64,000 nt of DNA from Rebecca billardiae RCC1528. Lineage: Eukaryota > Haptophyta. The notes under the pieces were generated by a model. The model was not told the origin of the DNA. It worked only from the letters and a program-made list of their open reading frames with translations, and searched no databases. Positions 39,973-51,375 of this stretch are shown piece by piece. The DNA is taken from NCBI GenBank assembly GCA_965240325.2, contig OZ251232.1:1426001-1490000 (forward strand), read 5' to 3'. Each line of letters begins with the position of its first letter. Position 1 is the first letter of the stretch. A program made the position numbers and the translations under genes.

Positions 39973-41515
39973 GCTACTAGCTAAGTGACTAGTCTAATAC
40001 GAGACGGTCAGTATTCAATGACGCCATAATCGTCTAACTGAATTTAGCTATATACTAATCGCGCTCAGTCACTGTAATAAAGTTAAAGGCCGGATGAACG
40101 TGCCTCCGCGGCGCCGCCGTTCCGGAGCGGCACTCGAGTACTTCTCCGACGCGGTCCCGGGCCCGGGTTCACCCAGCAGACGGCAGTTCCGGCCGCGACC
40201 GGCCCGCGGACCGCCAGCTCGGCGGCTCCTGCGGCCTGCCGCTTATTAAACTTTCCGTCGGACGGTCTGGTAGTGCGGTACGGTAAACCGTACTCCGTAG
40301 ATACGGTTCCGCCAGTATTCTCGGTGGCGGTCGACGTGACGGGCCTACTAGTACTACTACTAGTGACGAGTGTACATGCACGGTCAGGCCGGCAGCCCGG
40401 CGCGCGCGAGTCCCGCGCGCCCGCTCTGCGCCCGGGATGGTCGACGCCCGCTCGCCATTGACTCGGGGTCGGCAGCCCGAGTATGCGGGGCAGTGGCATG
40501 CAGTGGGGTTGCATTGCCTCTCGGTCGTCCAGCGCGCACGCCACGTAGCGCGGATGTGATGCGCGCATGCAGCCGGCGTCGCGGCAGGTCCGTGCCGCTG
40601 CCCGCTGGCTGGTGCCGGTCCGCAACCGGCAACGCGGCCGGCAAGGCGGGCTGCCGCACCGCTGAAACGAGCGCTCACTAGCCAGTGCGCCGAGCGTGCC
40701 AGCCACGCCGAGATGGGGCACCTCGCTGGGGAATGCGGGACGAAGTTTCATCCCGGCTGACGCTCCACAGGGCGCTCCATAGATGACTTCCGAGCTCGCA
40801 CGCTTCGGCCGTGGCGGCTTCGCGGCTCCGCGTGTGCGGCGTGCACTGTAAGCACTGTTGCGTCGCACGAGGCGTCGCGCGGAATGGCCCCGATTCGGAA
40901 TGGCGTGCATGCCGTCCGTGCATCGTTTAGGATGACGTGTGTATGCGCACACGTGTGTCTGGGCTGTCTGATCACTTGAGGCGGGGCTAGTAGCCGCCGT
41001 GCTGCCGCGGAGCTGATTGAATGAGAGTGATTGACGGTCTCAACGCGGCTGCGCGCGGGACGGCGTTGGCTGTGAGCTCGCTCCCCGCACGCTGCGACGA
41101 CCCGCACCCCATCGCAACATGGTCGCGCGGTTGGAGCGTTGGTAAGGCACCCGGCAACAGCGCTCGGACCTCGGCGCGGCCCTCCGCGCCGAGCAGGCGA
41201 GTCGCTGAAGCACATTATGATAGCACAACGCACTCCAGCCGCACCGATTGCACGACAAGTTATTTTTGTCAGTGGCCGGACCCATTCTATGATTTTGACC
41301 GCAGGCACCGGACCAGCTTGGCCCGCTGGTTTTAACTTTTAAAAAGTTAACACGGAGGGGGTGCGCAGGCACCGTGATCCCCCGCGCGGCGCCCCCCCCC
41401 CCCCCCCCGTAGTTTTAAACGAACCTCCGATCTTGGATGCGGGATGGGTCGTAGTCTTTCCCCAACACACGAACGACCTAATAAAAGACAGGCCATTAAA
41501 GTAATTAGTGACTAA
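39973..41515. other. Intergenic with a 17-C homopolymer
   Basis: No supported gene. The homopolymer C-run occupies 41392-41408. Long minus frames at 40083-40952 and 40748-41308 show no protein character. Confidence 0.4.
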
Positions 41516-42281
41516 TTCTGGTGAACACAGCTTTAAACAATTTTAATTCGTGACAAAGCCCTGGGAGACCCAGCTCCGACCCCCTTTAATTGGGTGTGAC
41601 GTACTGCTGTCCCAAGTAATACCGGAGTAGGAATACGAAGAATGGGGCCTCAAACGTTTTTTGATTAGGCACGCCTCGGGAATCGAGAACGCACTTGGTT
41701 AATTTTTGCGCCAATTAAGGCACGCCTCGGGAATCGAAGCGCATGTGGTTAATTTTTGCGCGCGCCGCATAGAGATGTCGTTGCGATTCCCACAAATCTG
41801 GCGGCGATCTTAGCGGTACCCCCTTACCCAGTTCATACCGCCTATACAATACGGTAACGGTACGGACCTGGCGCGCCTCGCCGTGCACCCGCACGAGGCC
41901 ACGCGCCCCGGCGCGCGCGCGCCCGCGGCCTCGCACCCAAACTGCGAGACGCCGGCAGCGCTCGACGCGTGCCTCGCGCAGCGCGGCTGGCGAGCACGCT
42001 GAACGGCGTGGACGAGGCGCGCAACGCGGAGCGCCGCGAGGGTCACGCCGCGCGTCGAGCCGAACCGCGCGCGGCGCGCGAGGCCGCCGCGACCGACGCG
42101 GTCGCGCGCCATCTGGGCGTCCGGCGGCAGCAGCGCGCACGACGTGCGGACTGCAGTTGCTGCACGACTACCACGCGTCGATGGCCGACGCGCGCACGCA
42201 CGGCGTGATCGGTGCGTGCCGTTGCCGTGCCGCCGTGCCCGAGCGGCCGTGCGCAGCGACGACTGCATTGACTGCATCGAC
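41516..42281 (+). mobile_element. Element family ATTCTGG, copy E (5' portion)
   Basis: Matches copy D from its left end TTCTGGTGAACACAGC through GGTAACGGTACGGA, then skips 340 bp of copy D (internal deletion) and continues with the ORF region to ACTGCATCGAC. It is interrupted at 42281 by an insertion and resumes as copy F at 43998. Confidence 0.75.
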
Positions 42282-43997
42282 TAGGGGGGCCAAAGTGGCA
42301 CTGTAGCGTTACTGACGGCCACGAGCGCGGGTCCTAGCGAGTGTTTAGAGCTGATTTCGGGCTGGATCATTTGCCCTCTGGAGGGGTCTGGGCCGGCCAT
42401 GTAAAAAAATCAGGTGCACATACCCTGAATATAGGGCGTAACGGCTAGCATATTTACTTATTAGAATGAGCCTGAACTTATTGGAAACGGTATGTAACGG
42501 TCGTCCTATATGTGACATATAGACCATGTCGACCTCACTTTGATAGAGCATCTCAGCGAGATCGTTCTGAGTCCCCAGCAGCAGCAGGTCCCAACATGCG
42601 ATATAGGCTGTGTACTGGCAGGCTGTCAAATATGTAGTTTCCTAGAAGCCACCGATCGTTACATACCCACTGTGTATATAGGCGCCATGCTGATGAATAC
42701 AGCCTCGTCTGATCTCGAGCTGCGAGATACGTTTTCAGACTGTGTATACGGCCACGCGTACGGCGTATTGCAGACATAGTAGACCCAAAGCACCGGCCCC
42801 ACGTCCTTAGCCCGGGAGTGCTCTCGGTCATAGTCAAGGTTTAAAGTGACTCGAGCCAACCGTCACCGCTCCCTGGCCGAGACCTACGAGGCAGGTCAAA
42901 TCTGTCGTCGTCGCAGTGCGGCACAGTGCCGAGCATGCGATTCGGCAGCAAACGTCTGCTCCAGGCGGTGGCTGGCGTGTCTGCACCAAACCAGGCTGGA
43001 TGGGATTGGTCCATATAGGTACGCACTACCCTGTTCCGCGCTATTTCTGGGCTTAGGGGCGGATATTCGGCCTACAGAGGCTGATCCGGCGCTGTTCGGC
43101 GCTCCTGGCTGGCTGCGCGGAGCCCAACGGCAAGCGCCGGCGTGTGCAAGGTGTCAAGATTGAGACGGTCTCTGACGCTCCCGCCGGTCTTGGGCGCACC
43201 AGGGTGCATGAGGGCCCATCTGCATCTGCTTCTGCAGGCATGAGCGTCACAGGGGCGCGCTTGCAGGCACGGTCGAGTGCACGTCGGACCTGTCGAATGA
43301 GCCAACCGCTGCCTGCGAGCACGTCCGCGACGTCCTGAGAGGCGAATGGGAGGCGCCCAGACGCCATCAGAGGGCACACGTGACCCATACCCAACGTACT
43401 GACCATCGCAAGTGCCACGGCAGGTGCAAACACGGGCCCTACAAGCGGAACATGACAGTTGCGAGCTCCGCGGAGGTGTTGCGCGCGAGCTCGCGCCGGT
43501 CTGCTGACGGCGATTCCGGCGCAGCAGGGCAGGTTAGGCGAGCTGGGCATCCACATACATACATGGGCACTTGGTGCGAGCATCGATCTCAACTGTGCGA
43601 GTTGATCATGAGCCACACCGTGCGGTAGCGTGACGGGCGCACGCAGCGCGCCAATTCAAGCCGGCCGACGCGCGCCGCGCACGGCGCGAGATGGCCAAGA
43701 AGCGGGTGGTGAGCCGCTGGTGGCGCAAAGGCACGGGTCAGTAGCGCCCACCAGCGTCACGCGCGCGCGCACCCGAGACCATCTCGGCGTCTCAAAGGTC
43801 GCGAGCGCGCGGCGGTCCACTGCCTCCGGCCGCTCGCGCTGGAGCGGAACCGAGCTCTGAGCGTCCGAAGGCGTGAAGCTCGATTTTCGAGCGGGGTCCG
43901 AGAAAAAGGCTCCGCGCCACCCTAAAAGGCCGAGGGCGGAGCGAAAATGCGACGCGACTTTGCTTTTCATTTTTAAATGGGCGGTTTGGCCCCCCTA
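42282..43997. mobile_element. 1.7-kb DNA transposon, 13-bp TIR TAGGGGGGCCAAA, 7-bp target duplication
   Basis: Begins TAGGGGGGCCAAA at 42282 and ends with its exact reverse complement at 43997. CATCGAC lies on both sides (42275-42281, 43998-44004), and the uninterrupted site is seen in copy D as GACTGCATCGACGCGCGC. Internal frames (43053-43616 minus, 42846-43163 plus) have no recognised family, so it is probably non-autonomous. Confidence 0.88.
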
Positions 43998-44258
43998 CAT
44001 CGACGCGCGCCTCGCTGGCGCCTCGGTGGGCCTTGCAGAACTGGGAGAGCCACGCTGCCGCACCTGGCTAATGGCTAAATCGCACACGCGACGCGCGAAG
44101 ACGCGGCAGCTCGGATGATACCGTTAGTCAGCGCTGAACGGCCAACTCGTCTCATCGTCGTCGGGTCTGCCGGCCCTGGCAAGCTTCTCCGTCGCGTCCT
44201 AGACGCGCTGTGTTCGACCAGCCCCACCGGGAAAAGGCCGCTAGGCCCCCGCTGTTTT
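43998..44258 (+). mobile_element. Element family ATTCTGG, copy F (3' portion of copy E)
   Basis: Continues the copy D match from CATCGACGCGCGCCTCGC to the family 3' end GCTGTTTT at 44251-44258. No inverted end follows, unlike copy D. Confidence 0.75.
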
Positions 44259-44400
44259 GGACGGTATTATACCGATCGAGATATTCACCAGTCACGGGTC
44301 GTAGGCCCTACACGGCATGACAAGCCATCAACCATCATCGTGGCTGATTAATCTTGAAGGATTGGGTGGTATGATACCGAGATATTGATCCACGATACTG

Positions 44401-44502
44401 TCAAACCCCCAGTTTCCAGGTCTCTCTTCGGAGAGCGTGCGATGAAGGATGGCGCGGCAACCTGCGAACGTGAGCCTTACGCACGTTAAAACAAATAAAC
44501 TG
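44401..44502 (-). repeat. Reverse copy of the 102-bp repeat at 23641-23742
   Basis: Near-identical over the full 102 bp. On its minus strand it reads AACGTGCGTAAGGCTCACG. Confidence 0.85.
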
Positions 44503-45194
44503 TACGGCCCTTGTCCTGTGATGTTTTGACGTGATCTTGAAAAAAGTCATCATCGAAGGAGGGTTGACGTCGCAGGCGCCGAACCTTTGAAGAGCTCCAG
44601 AGCGGTAAAAGATCCAGCGCATCAAAACGTTTCATCGTACCCTTGACGTTGCGACGTGGGGGATGCGATCGCGCTTTGGCGAAGCATCTAGAGCCCAATT
44701 GCGGGCCTGAATCCCTCTATTTATTATTCGCATGTATCCGCCAGTATTGAGTGGCGATGAATTAGGATGGATGAAATTACCTCGAAGGGTGATTCCACAA
44801 TCTCTACAAAATGACCACAATCTCCTAAATCTGCAGTAGCGTTTCATCAGGACTGTCAGTGGATCGTCGTAATTTTGAGCGATTTCCATTATCATATTCA
44901 TATTTATTCATCACGCCAGACGATCATGATCAGAGAATCAGGTTTCAATTCTGCCGCTTCCACATTTTACCCCATCAGCACCTCATTAGATGCATCGCGA
45001 AGGTGACGTGGTCGCGGGTACCATACCGGCGATTCGCCAGGTGTGCGATTCCGAGTGCGACACGAAGTAGAGTTGATTGCATCTCGAGTGCGCGCACTCC
45101 GCCCTCCGCATACCGAGACGCGTCAACCCACGCACGCCGGTGCCGGCGCAAGCTCCGCGCTCCCCTCCGCCCTCGGCCTCGCTCTCGCGCGCTG
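44503..45194. other. AT-richer intergenic, 5' flank of the kinase gene
   Basis: 44620-44960 is notably less GC-rich than the rest of the window. It is probably promoter and leader of the histidine kinase, whose frame stays open upstream to about 44859 without an ATG nearer than 45195. Confidence 0.4.
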
Positions 45195-48100
45195 ATGGGG
45201 CGTGACCGATTCGGCCAGCCCATGCTGCGCGCCATGCTCGGCAGCAACCCCTCCCAGCTCTCGCTCGCCTCCACCGAGGCCTCAGCGCGCTCATACTCTT
45301 CGTCGTCCTCGGACGCAGCGGATGCGTCGCCTGCTGCCGCCGCGGTGGCCGCACCCGCCGCGGAGTGCGACGAACGCGCGGCGGCTGACGAAGGGATCGT
45401 GCAGCTCGCCCAAGATATCACCCCAACGTCGTCGTCGACGCCGACGCCGCCGCTGCTCGAGAAGGTCGAGCCGCCGCGACTCACGCTCGATCTCAAGTTT
45501 GCCGACGCCCAACGGGAGTCCGCGTACGCGTCGGAGCTGCTCGCGCAGTACCCCACGCGCCTGGTGCTCGCGGGCGCGGCGTTTGCGCTCCTCTGCGCTC
45601 TCGCCACAGTCCTGCGGCTGGTGGGGGCGGCTCGGGCCCCGTCGCTGCGGGCTGCCGCGTGCGCTCTGGGCGCGATGGCCGCAGCTGCTGGCATGGCCTA
45701 CTTTGGCTTCGCGCTGCCGCGGCTGCGCGCGGGGCTCCGCACCGTCGAGGGCGTCACCACCGCGCTCGTGCTCTTCTTCGCCGCCTGCTTCGTCGGCGCG
45801 CTCGACGGCGGCCGCGTGGCCCCGATCACCGGCGGCCCGGGCGACGAGGCGCTGGCCGCAGCGCACCGCGCGCTCGGCCAGTTCGACATGCTGCTGCGCG
45901 CGCTCGCCGTCCCCGCCGTCGCCGCGATGGTCCTGCCGATGCAGGCCACGGCGACGTGCGCGGTTGGCGGCTGCATCGCGCTACAGCAGCTCCTCCTCCT
46001 CCTCGCGGCGCACTCGCGCGCCGAGCAGCCCGTCCCGATGCTCGAGGGCGGCGCACTCTTCGCGCTCTTGCTCTGCGTCGCGCTGCTCAGTCGCCTTGCG
46101 CACGTCTCGGCGCAGCGCGCGCGGCACCACTACCAGCTCACCGCCGACTCGTTCGCCGCCGCGCAGCGCACGCTGCTCGAGGTGGCCATGGAGCGCGCGA
46201 CCCTCGCGGTCGACGAGCTCCGCGCGAGCGAGAACGAGCAGCAGATGCAGCTGCAGAGCGCGCTCGCGGCCAAGCACGCGCGCTCGCGCCTCATCCGCAT
46301 CGTGATGCACGACCTGCGCTCGCCGCTGCTCGCCGTGTCCAACATCGTCTCGACGCTGCAGGAGCTGGACAGCTCGACGCCGCTGAACCACGGCGACGTG
46401 ACCGACTCGGTCGACGCGCTGGGCAAGATGTCGATGCTGATGCAGCACATCGTCTCGGACATGCTCGACTGTGCGCGCGCGCGCGCGCGCGCGTCGTGTG
46501 CGCGTCACGCCGCCTCCGCGCGCGCGGTCCCTTTGCCGCTTTGACGTCGGCCCGAGCGCCGCCCTGCGTCGCCCATCTGACTCGCTACCGGCTCCCTCGC
46601 GCGCGCGCCGCGCTCGCCTCGTCGCGCAGTCGAGCGCATCGACAGCGGCCGGCTCATCCTCGTGCCCGCGCCCTTCTACCTGGGCCAGCTGTGCGAGGAC
46701 GCCTGCACGACCTTCATGGGGCTGGCGGAGCGCAAGGGCGTGACGCTCCGGGTCGAGCCGCTCCCGCCCGAGCTGCTGCTGCAGCCGCTGATCGCGGACG
46801 CGCGCCGGCTGCAGCAGTGCGTGAACAACGGCGTCTCCAACGCGGTGCGCGGCCGCGCCGGGCGCGCGCGGCGCGCGCGCGAGCGCCGGAATGCTGGGGC
46901 TGACGCGCGCCGCCTGCCGCCGCCGCCGCCGCCGCCGCGCAGCTCAAGTTCAGCGAGCCCGGAGGCACGATCACCCTGCGCGCGGCCGTGATGAACATGC
47001 GCATGATGGCCGACGCGTCGGACTCGGGCCCGTGCGGGCGCCACCCGGAGGCCGCGGCCGACCAGGCGGCGGTCTCGCTCTCGGTCGTCGACACGGGCAT
47101 CGGCATGAGCGCGGACGAGCTCACGACTCTCCAGAAGGGCGAGGCCTTCTCGCAGGTGGGGCAGGGGCAGCTGCAGGGCACGGGCGGCACCGGGCTCGGG
47201 CTGACGATCACGCGGCAGCTGCTCCAGCTGCACGACGGCTCGGAGCTCCGCCTCGACTCGCCCGGCCCCGGGCTCGGCGCCACCTTTGAGCTGCGCCTCC
47301 GGCTGTGGCGCGCCAGGTCCAACGAGGGACAGCTCGGACCGCTCGTGGCGTCGACGGTCTCGCCGCCCGGCCTGCACGATCGGCTCGCGTCGGCGCGCGC
47401 GCGCGCGCGCAGCACGACGCTCGCGCGCAGCCAGGAGGGGCTGCACCGCAGCCTCGGCGCCGTGCCTACGGCGGCCGGGCTGCGCCAGACCCTCGCGCAC
47501 GTGCCGCTGGTGTGCGAGCCAATCATGTCGGCCGACGAGGGCGAGGCGTCGCCGCCGCCGCAGCGCCGGCTGCCGCCCACGCCCACCGCCTCGCGCCTCG
47601 CCAAGCCCGAGGCCGAGGGCGCGGCGGCGGCGGCGGCGCCGAGGGGCTCGCCGAAGAGCGTGGCCGACGGCGCGAGTCTCGCCGCGCCGCTCGGCGCGCA
47701 GCCGCCCAGCCTGCTCGGCACCGCCGCGGTCGCGGCCAAGACCAAGAAGACGCCAAAGCGCCGCCCGTCGCTCGACGGCTACGAGTTCCCGCCTGGCTTC
47801 CGCTGCCTGTACGTGGACGACGACCGCATCCTGCAGAAGAGCTTCGTCAAGCGCGTGTTCGAGCGTGTGGGCGCGCCGTACGAGCAGGCGTGGGACGGCA
47901 AGGAGGCGGTCGAGCGGATCGTCGACAAGGGCGAGCATTACGACATCATCGTGATGGACAACCAGGTGTGTGCCACAGCGCGCGCGCAGCGCTCGCGCCT
48001 GCGCGCGCGGATGCGTGCTCGCGCGCGGCGCGCTCGCGGCGGATGGCCGCCGGCTGGCGCGCAGCCGTCTTGCGCACGGCCCGCCGCCCGCGTGCTCACA

Positions 48101-49073
48101 CGCGCACGCGCGCACGCCGCCCCGCGCACGCGCCGCCCTGCAGATGCCTCGCATGACGGGCATCGGCGCGACGCGCGCGCTGCGCGAGGCCGGCTTCAGC
48201 GGCATGATCATCGGCATGACGGGCGACCCGCGCGGCTCGCCCGAGCGTGACGAGTTCGACTCCGCCGGGCTCGACATCAGCATGGACAAGGACGAGAAGG
48301 GCGTGAAGGAGGTGCTGCGCGTGCTCGAGAGCTGCCTGCTGCCCGTCCACGAGCTCGCCGTACCGCCCGCCGCGTCGACCCCGCAGGCGCTCGAGGCGTC
48401 GGCCGCCACCGCCGCGGCCGCCGCGCCCAGCGCGGCCCGCACGGACTGCGCGGCGCACGCCGCGCCCGAGGCGGCCGCGGCGGCGCCGGCGGCCGACGTG
48501 CCGATGTTCAGCACCATCAGCGCTGAGGCACCTCTCTCGCACGCGCCGAGCGGGCGCGCGCGCGCGAGCGGGCGCGCGCGCGCGCTGAGCGTGCGCTCGC
48601 CCATCATGGCGCCGGTCGCAGAAGTCGACTCGGACAGCGCCCTGGGTGCGGCCGCCGCCGACCCGCCGGCCGCTGGCTCGCCGCTCGCATCGAATTCGGC
48701 GATTTGGGCGCAGCTGCAGCAGAGCCACCAGAGCTCCACACACGCGCGCCGCCGCCGGACCGGCCGGCACCACACGTTCGACGTCGGCGGGCTCAAGGAC
48801 TACAACGGCGAGGACGACGACCTCCGCGCGCGCCCGCGCACGCTCTCGACGTTCATGATGCCGTACGAAGATCAGTCGGAGGACACGGGCGCCGAGGTGG
48901 ACACGCCCGGGTCGGGGAGCACGCCCGCGCCGGCGTCGAGCCAGGAGGCGTCGGAGGCGGAGGCGGAGGCGGAGGAGGACAGCGCGCTGCCGCCGCCCGT
49001 GCTGGGCACACTCGGCAGGGATCGGTCGTACCGTCGGCGGTACCAGTGCATGATGATCGGCGAGGGTTCGTGA
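45195..49073 (+). CDS. Membrane hybrid histidine kinase (HisKA, HATPase_c, receiver)
   Basis: Four exons, 45195-46470, 46630-46844, 46943-47965, 48144-49073, join in phase to give 1147 residues. An acidic/Ser-rich N-terminus is followed by about six membrane helices (residues 115-310). The dimerisation domain has I-V-M-H-D-L-R-S-P-L-L-A with the phospho-acceptor His. The ATPase follows: N box C-V-N-N-G-V-S-N-A-L-K-F-S-E-P-G, G1 D-T-G-I-G-M, G2 G-T-G-G-T-G-L-G-L-T-I. After an Ala/Pro-rich linker comes a receiver with C-L-Y-V-D-D-D-R and I-I-V-M-D-N-Q-M-P-R-M-T-G, whose Asp is the phosphate site; the third intron splits this motif. The last 280 residues are low complexity. No HPt domain is present, so phosphotransfer needs a separate protein. 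The sensed signal is unknown. Confidence 0.92.
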
Positions 49074-49746
49074 GCGGTGAGCGCGGCACTGACGTGGGGC
49101 GTGGGCGGGTGGGCGGGCGTGATGTCAGATGTGCATGCATATATATATATTGCTGAGTCAGTGACAGTGTGACACTGACAGGCGGCTGCGCTGCTCCGCG
49201 CCGACCCCGGAGGACGAGGTCGTCGAAAGTCGTCGCGAGAATGACGCACGCGGGCCACGGCACAGTGGAATCGGAGCGGACCGCGGAGCCTGGCTGTCTG
49301 CCTGCTGCTATGACGTCGCCGCGGGGCAGCGGCCAGCGGGCCACCGGCCGCAGGCTGCGCGGGGCCCGCGCCCGCGGGCGCGGCCGCGGACTGCGGAGTG
49401 ACTAAACGTTGGCGCTTGATGTCACGTAGTCTACTCTGTCTAGTGCAGCTCTGACGGCGATGTGTATTATAATAAGTCAGCATCGGTACTACACGCGCGA
49501 TGATGATCGACGCGATGATGATGATAACATTGGCATCTCGTCGATTTCGTCGGACGCGGTGACACTCCCGTGGCGCGCCCCCGGCGGACTCGGGACTTGA
49601 ACGGGACTGGCGGAGTACATCGACTGTCAGCGCGGCGCGCGGCCCAGCGCCTCAGCCGCGGCGCACAGCACCAGCCGAGGCGCAGCGCCGGTTGCGCGCA
49701 CTCGGCCGTGTGCGCGGGCGTGCGCCCTGACCACCGCCCTGCCCCC
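49074..49746. other. Intergenic between converging genes
   Basis: Contains a TATATATATATAT run at 49138-49150. Nothing else recognised. Confidence 0.4.
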
Positions 49747-50529
49747 TCAGCCCCAGATGCCCTCGTCATCCTCGCCCCAGATGTCGTCTGCCACGTCGGC
49801 CGCGCCGCCCTCCTCCGCCCACGCGTCAGCCGCCGCCGCGGGCGTGAGCCCCTCCGGGCTGACGGCGCGTTCGAGCGAGAGCTCCTGCCCGTTCTGCCAG
49901 AGGCGCTCGAGGTCGTAGAAGTCCTTCACCTCCGGCGTGAAGATGTGCGCGATCACGTCGCCGTAGTCGAGCACCACCCAGCCGCTCGCCGGGTCGCCCT
50001 GCGGCTGCGCGTCGCGCCCGAACCCTTCGCCCACCTCGTCACGCACGTGTGCGCTGATGGCCTGCACCTGCGTCTTGGAGTTGCCCGTCATGACGACGAA
50101 GAAGCTCGTGACGGTGGTCAGCGCCGCGACGCGCAGCGCGCGGATCCCCCGCGCCTTGCGCTCGTCGCCCGCGCGCGCCACCGCGTACACGAGAGGAGCC
50201 AGAGGATCGTCTTCGGCGAGTGGCGGCGAGAGCGTGCCCTTGGGCTGCGGGAGCATCATGCCGCGCACGAGGTTGCCCCGCCGCTCGTTCTGGTTCCTTC
50301 CGGGGCCGGACACACGCGCCCTCCCGCTGCGCCCCGCCGCCCCGCGCTCCCACGGCGCCGCGCCCGGCGCGCGGCCGCCATCCATCGCCGCGCGCGCGCG
50401 CGGCAGGCCGCGGCCCAGCGCCGGCGCGGGGGCGGCAATCGTGCCCGGCAGCCGGGTTGTCGCTGCCGCCGCCGCGAGCACCAAGATCAGCGCGATCAAC
50501 GCGCGCGCCGCGACACGTGCTGGCGCCAT
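49747..50529 (-). CDS. RsfS/Iojap ribosome-silencing factor, probably plastid-targeted
   Basis: 260 residues from ATG at 50529, one exon. The first 30 residues have a basic start and a hydrophobic core (A-L-I-A-L-I-L-V-L-A-A-A-A-A) like a signal peptide, then an Ala/Arg/Pro-rich transit-like stretch; this bipartite leader suits a plastid with extra membranes. The core matches the family: D-E-R-K-A-R-G-I-R-A-L-R-V, T-S-F-F-V-V-M-T-G-N-S-K-T-Q-V-Q-A-I, G-W-V-V-L-D-Y-G-D-V-I-A-H-I-F and F-Y-D-L-E-R-L-W. RsfS binds large-subunit protein L14 and keeps subunits apart. An acidic C-terminal tail follows. The gene is divergent from the next one. Confidence 0.9.
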   Translation of the reverse strand: MAPARVAARALIALILVLAAAAATTRLPGTIAAPAPALGRGLPRARAAMDGGRAPGAAPWERGAAGRSGRARVSGPGRNQNERRGNLVRGMMLPQPKGTLSPPLAEDDPLAPLVYAVARAGDERKARGIRALRVAALTTVTSFFVVMTGNSKTQVQAISAHVRDEVGEGFGRDAQPQGDPASGWVVLDYGDVIAHIFTPEVKDFYDLERLWQNGQELSLERAVSPEGLTPAAAADAWAEEGGAADVADDIWGEDDEGIWG

Positions 50530-50766
50530 CGCCGTCGAGCAGCGGAGCGCCCAACCCACACAGCAGGCGGCCGGTCGACGGCCACGAGCTCGGTGGCGGG
50601 CCCGGTGGCGGCGACGACGCTTTGCCACAGCGCAAACGCGCCTCGAGTTGCTTCACAGTCCTGTGGCCCGAACGAGTGTGGGTTCCCGCTTTGCCGGACT
50701 TCGCTTTGCTTGTGCGCTCACGACGGATCACGCCGGCGTCCGCAACACACGGCGGGTGCGGCTCTC
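50530..50766. promoter_or_regulatory. 237-bp divergent intergenic region
   Basis: The start codons of the Iojap gene and its neighbour face away from each other, so both promoters are expected here. No clear box is seen. Confidence 0.4.
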
Positions 50767-51375
50767 ATGAGCGACGGCGTCGACCTCAAGCAGCTCGCGG
50801 CGGAGCGCGAGGCGCGGCGGCGCAGTGGCGCGGCGGCGGCGACGGATGCCCCTGCGCCGCCACCGCCGCGCCGGCCGGCGCCGACCTCTGCGCCGAGGCC
50901 TGCTGCGCGCGCTGGCGGCAGCAGCGGCGGCGCGCTCGCAAAGTGCCACCGCAGCGTACGGATGGCACACTCGCTCGGGCTCGCGCTCGTGATGGCGGCG
51001 GGCGTGCTCCTCATCCTCTTGGGCCTGAGCACGACGTGGCTCTTCGTCGCCCTCGCCGGCGTCGCGCTCGGCCGCGGCGGCGCCGGCGTCGTCCACTCGA
51101 TCCTGCCGGAGACGCTCAGGGAGGGCGGCGCCCCGACCGACGCCGAGGTCGCCGCCAGCCCGTCGGCGGGCGCGTTCGGGCGGCAGGCGCTGAGCGATCC
51201 GGGGGCGGCGCTCGCGGAGGAGTGGGCGGTGCTGCTCGAGAACCTCGCCTTCGCGTGCACCTACGGCAAGCGCAACTGCCTCACCAACCAGATGTACACG
51301 GGCGAGCACTCGCTTGGCAAGATCTGCTCGCTCGTGGGCGGCAAGCTGTCGGAGGGCGTGCTGCGCTGCGCGTGA
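50767..51375 (+). CDS. Unrecognised small membrane protein
   Basis: 202 residues from ATG at 50767. A charged start (L-A-A-E-R-E-A-R-R-R) and Pro/Ala linker lead to two adjoining hydrophobic segments (L-G-L-A-L-V-M-A-A-G-V-L-L-I-L-L-G-L and W-L-F-V-A-L-A-G-V-A-L), forming one hairpin. A soluble C-terminal part with four cysteines (C-T-Y-G-K-R-N-C; I-C-S; R-C-A) follows. I know no family. The last 45 bases including the stop are duplicated 126 bp downstream. Coding is supported by codon bias and the clear membrane hairpin. Confidence 0.6.
   Translation: MSDGVDLKQLAAEREARRRSGAAAATDAPAPPPPRRPAPTSAPRPAARAGGSSGGALAKCHRSVRMAHSLGLALVMAAGVLLILLGLSTTWLFVALAGVALGRGGAGVVHSILPETLREGGAPTDAEVAASPSAGAFGRQALSDPGAALAEEWAVLLENLAFACTYGKRNCLTNQMYTGEHSLGKICSLVGGKLSEGVLRCA

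Noticed and set aside
43053-43616. 187-codon minus ORF inside the 1.7-kb transposon as a transposase
   Set aside because: No DDE, zinc-finger or hAT dimerisation features and no consistent codon bias; not supported.
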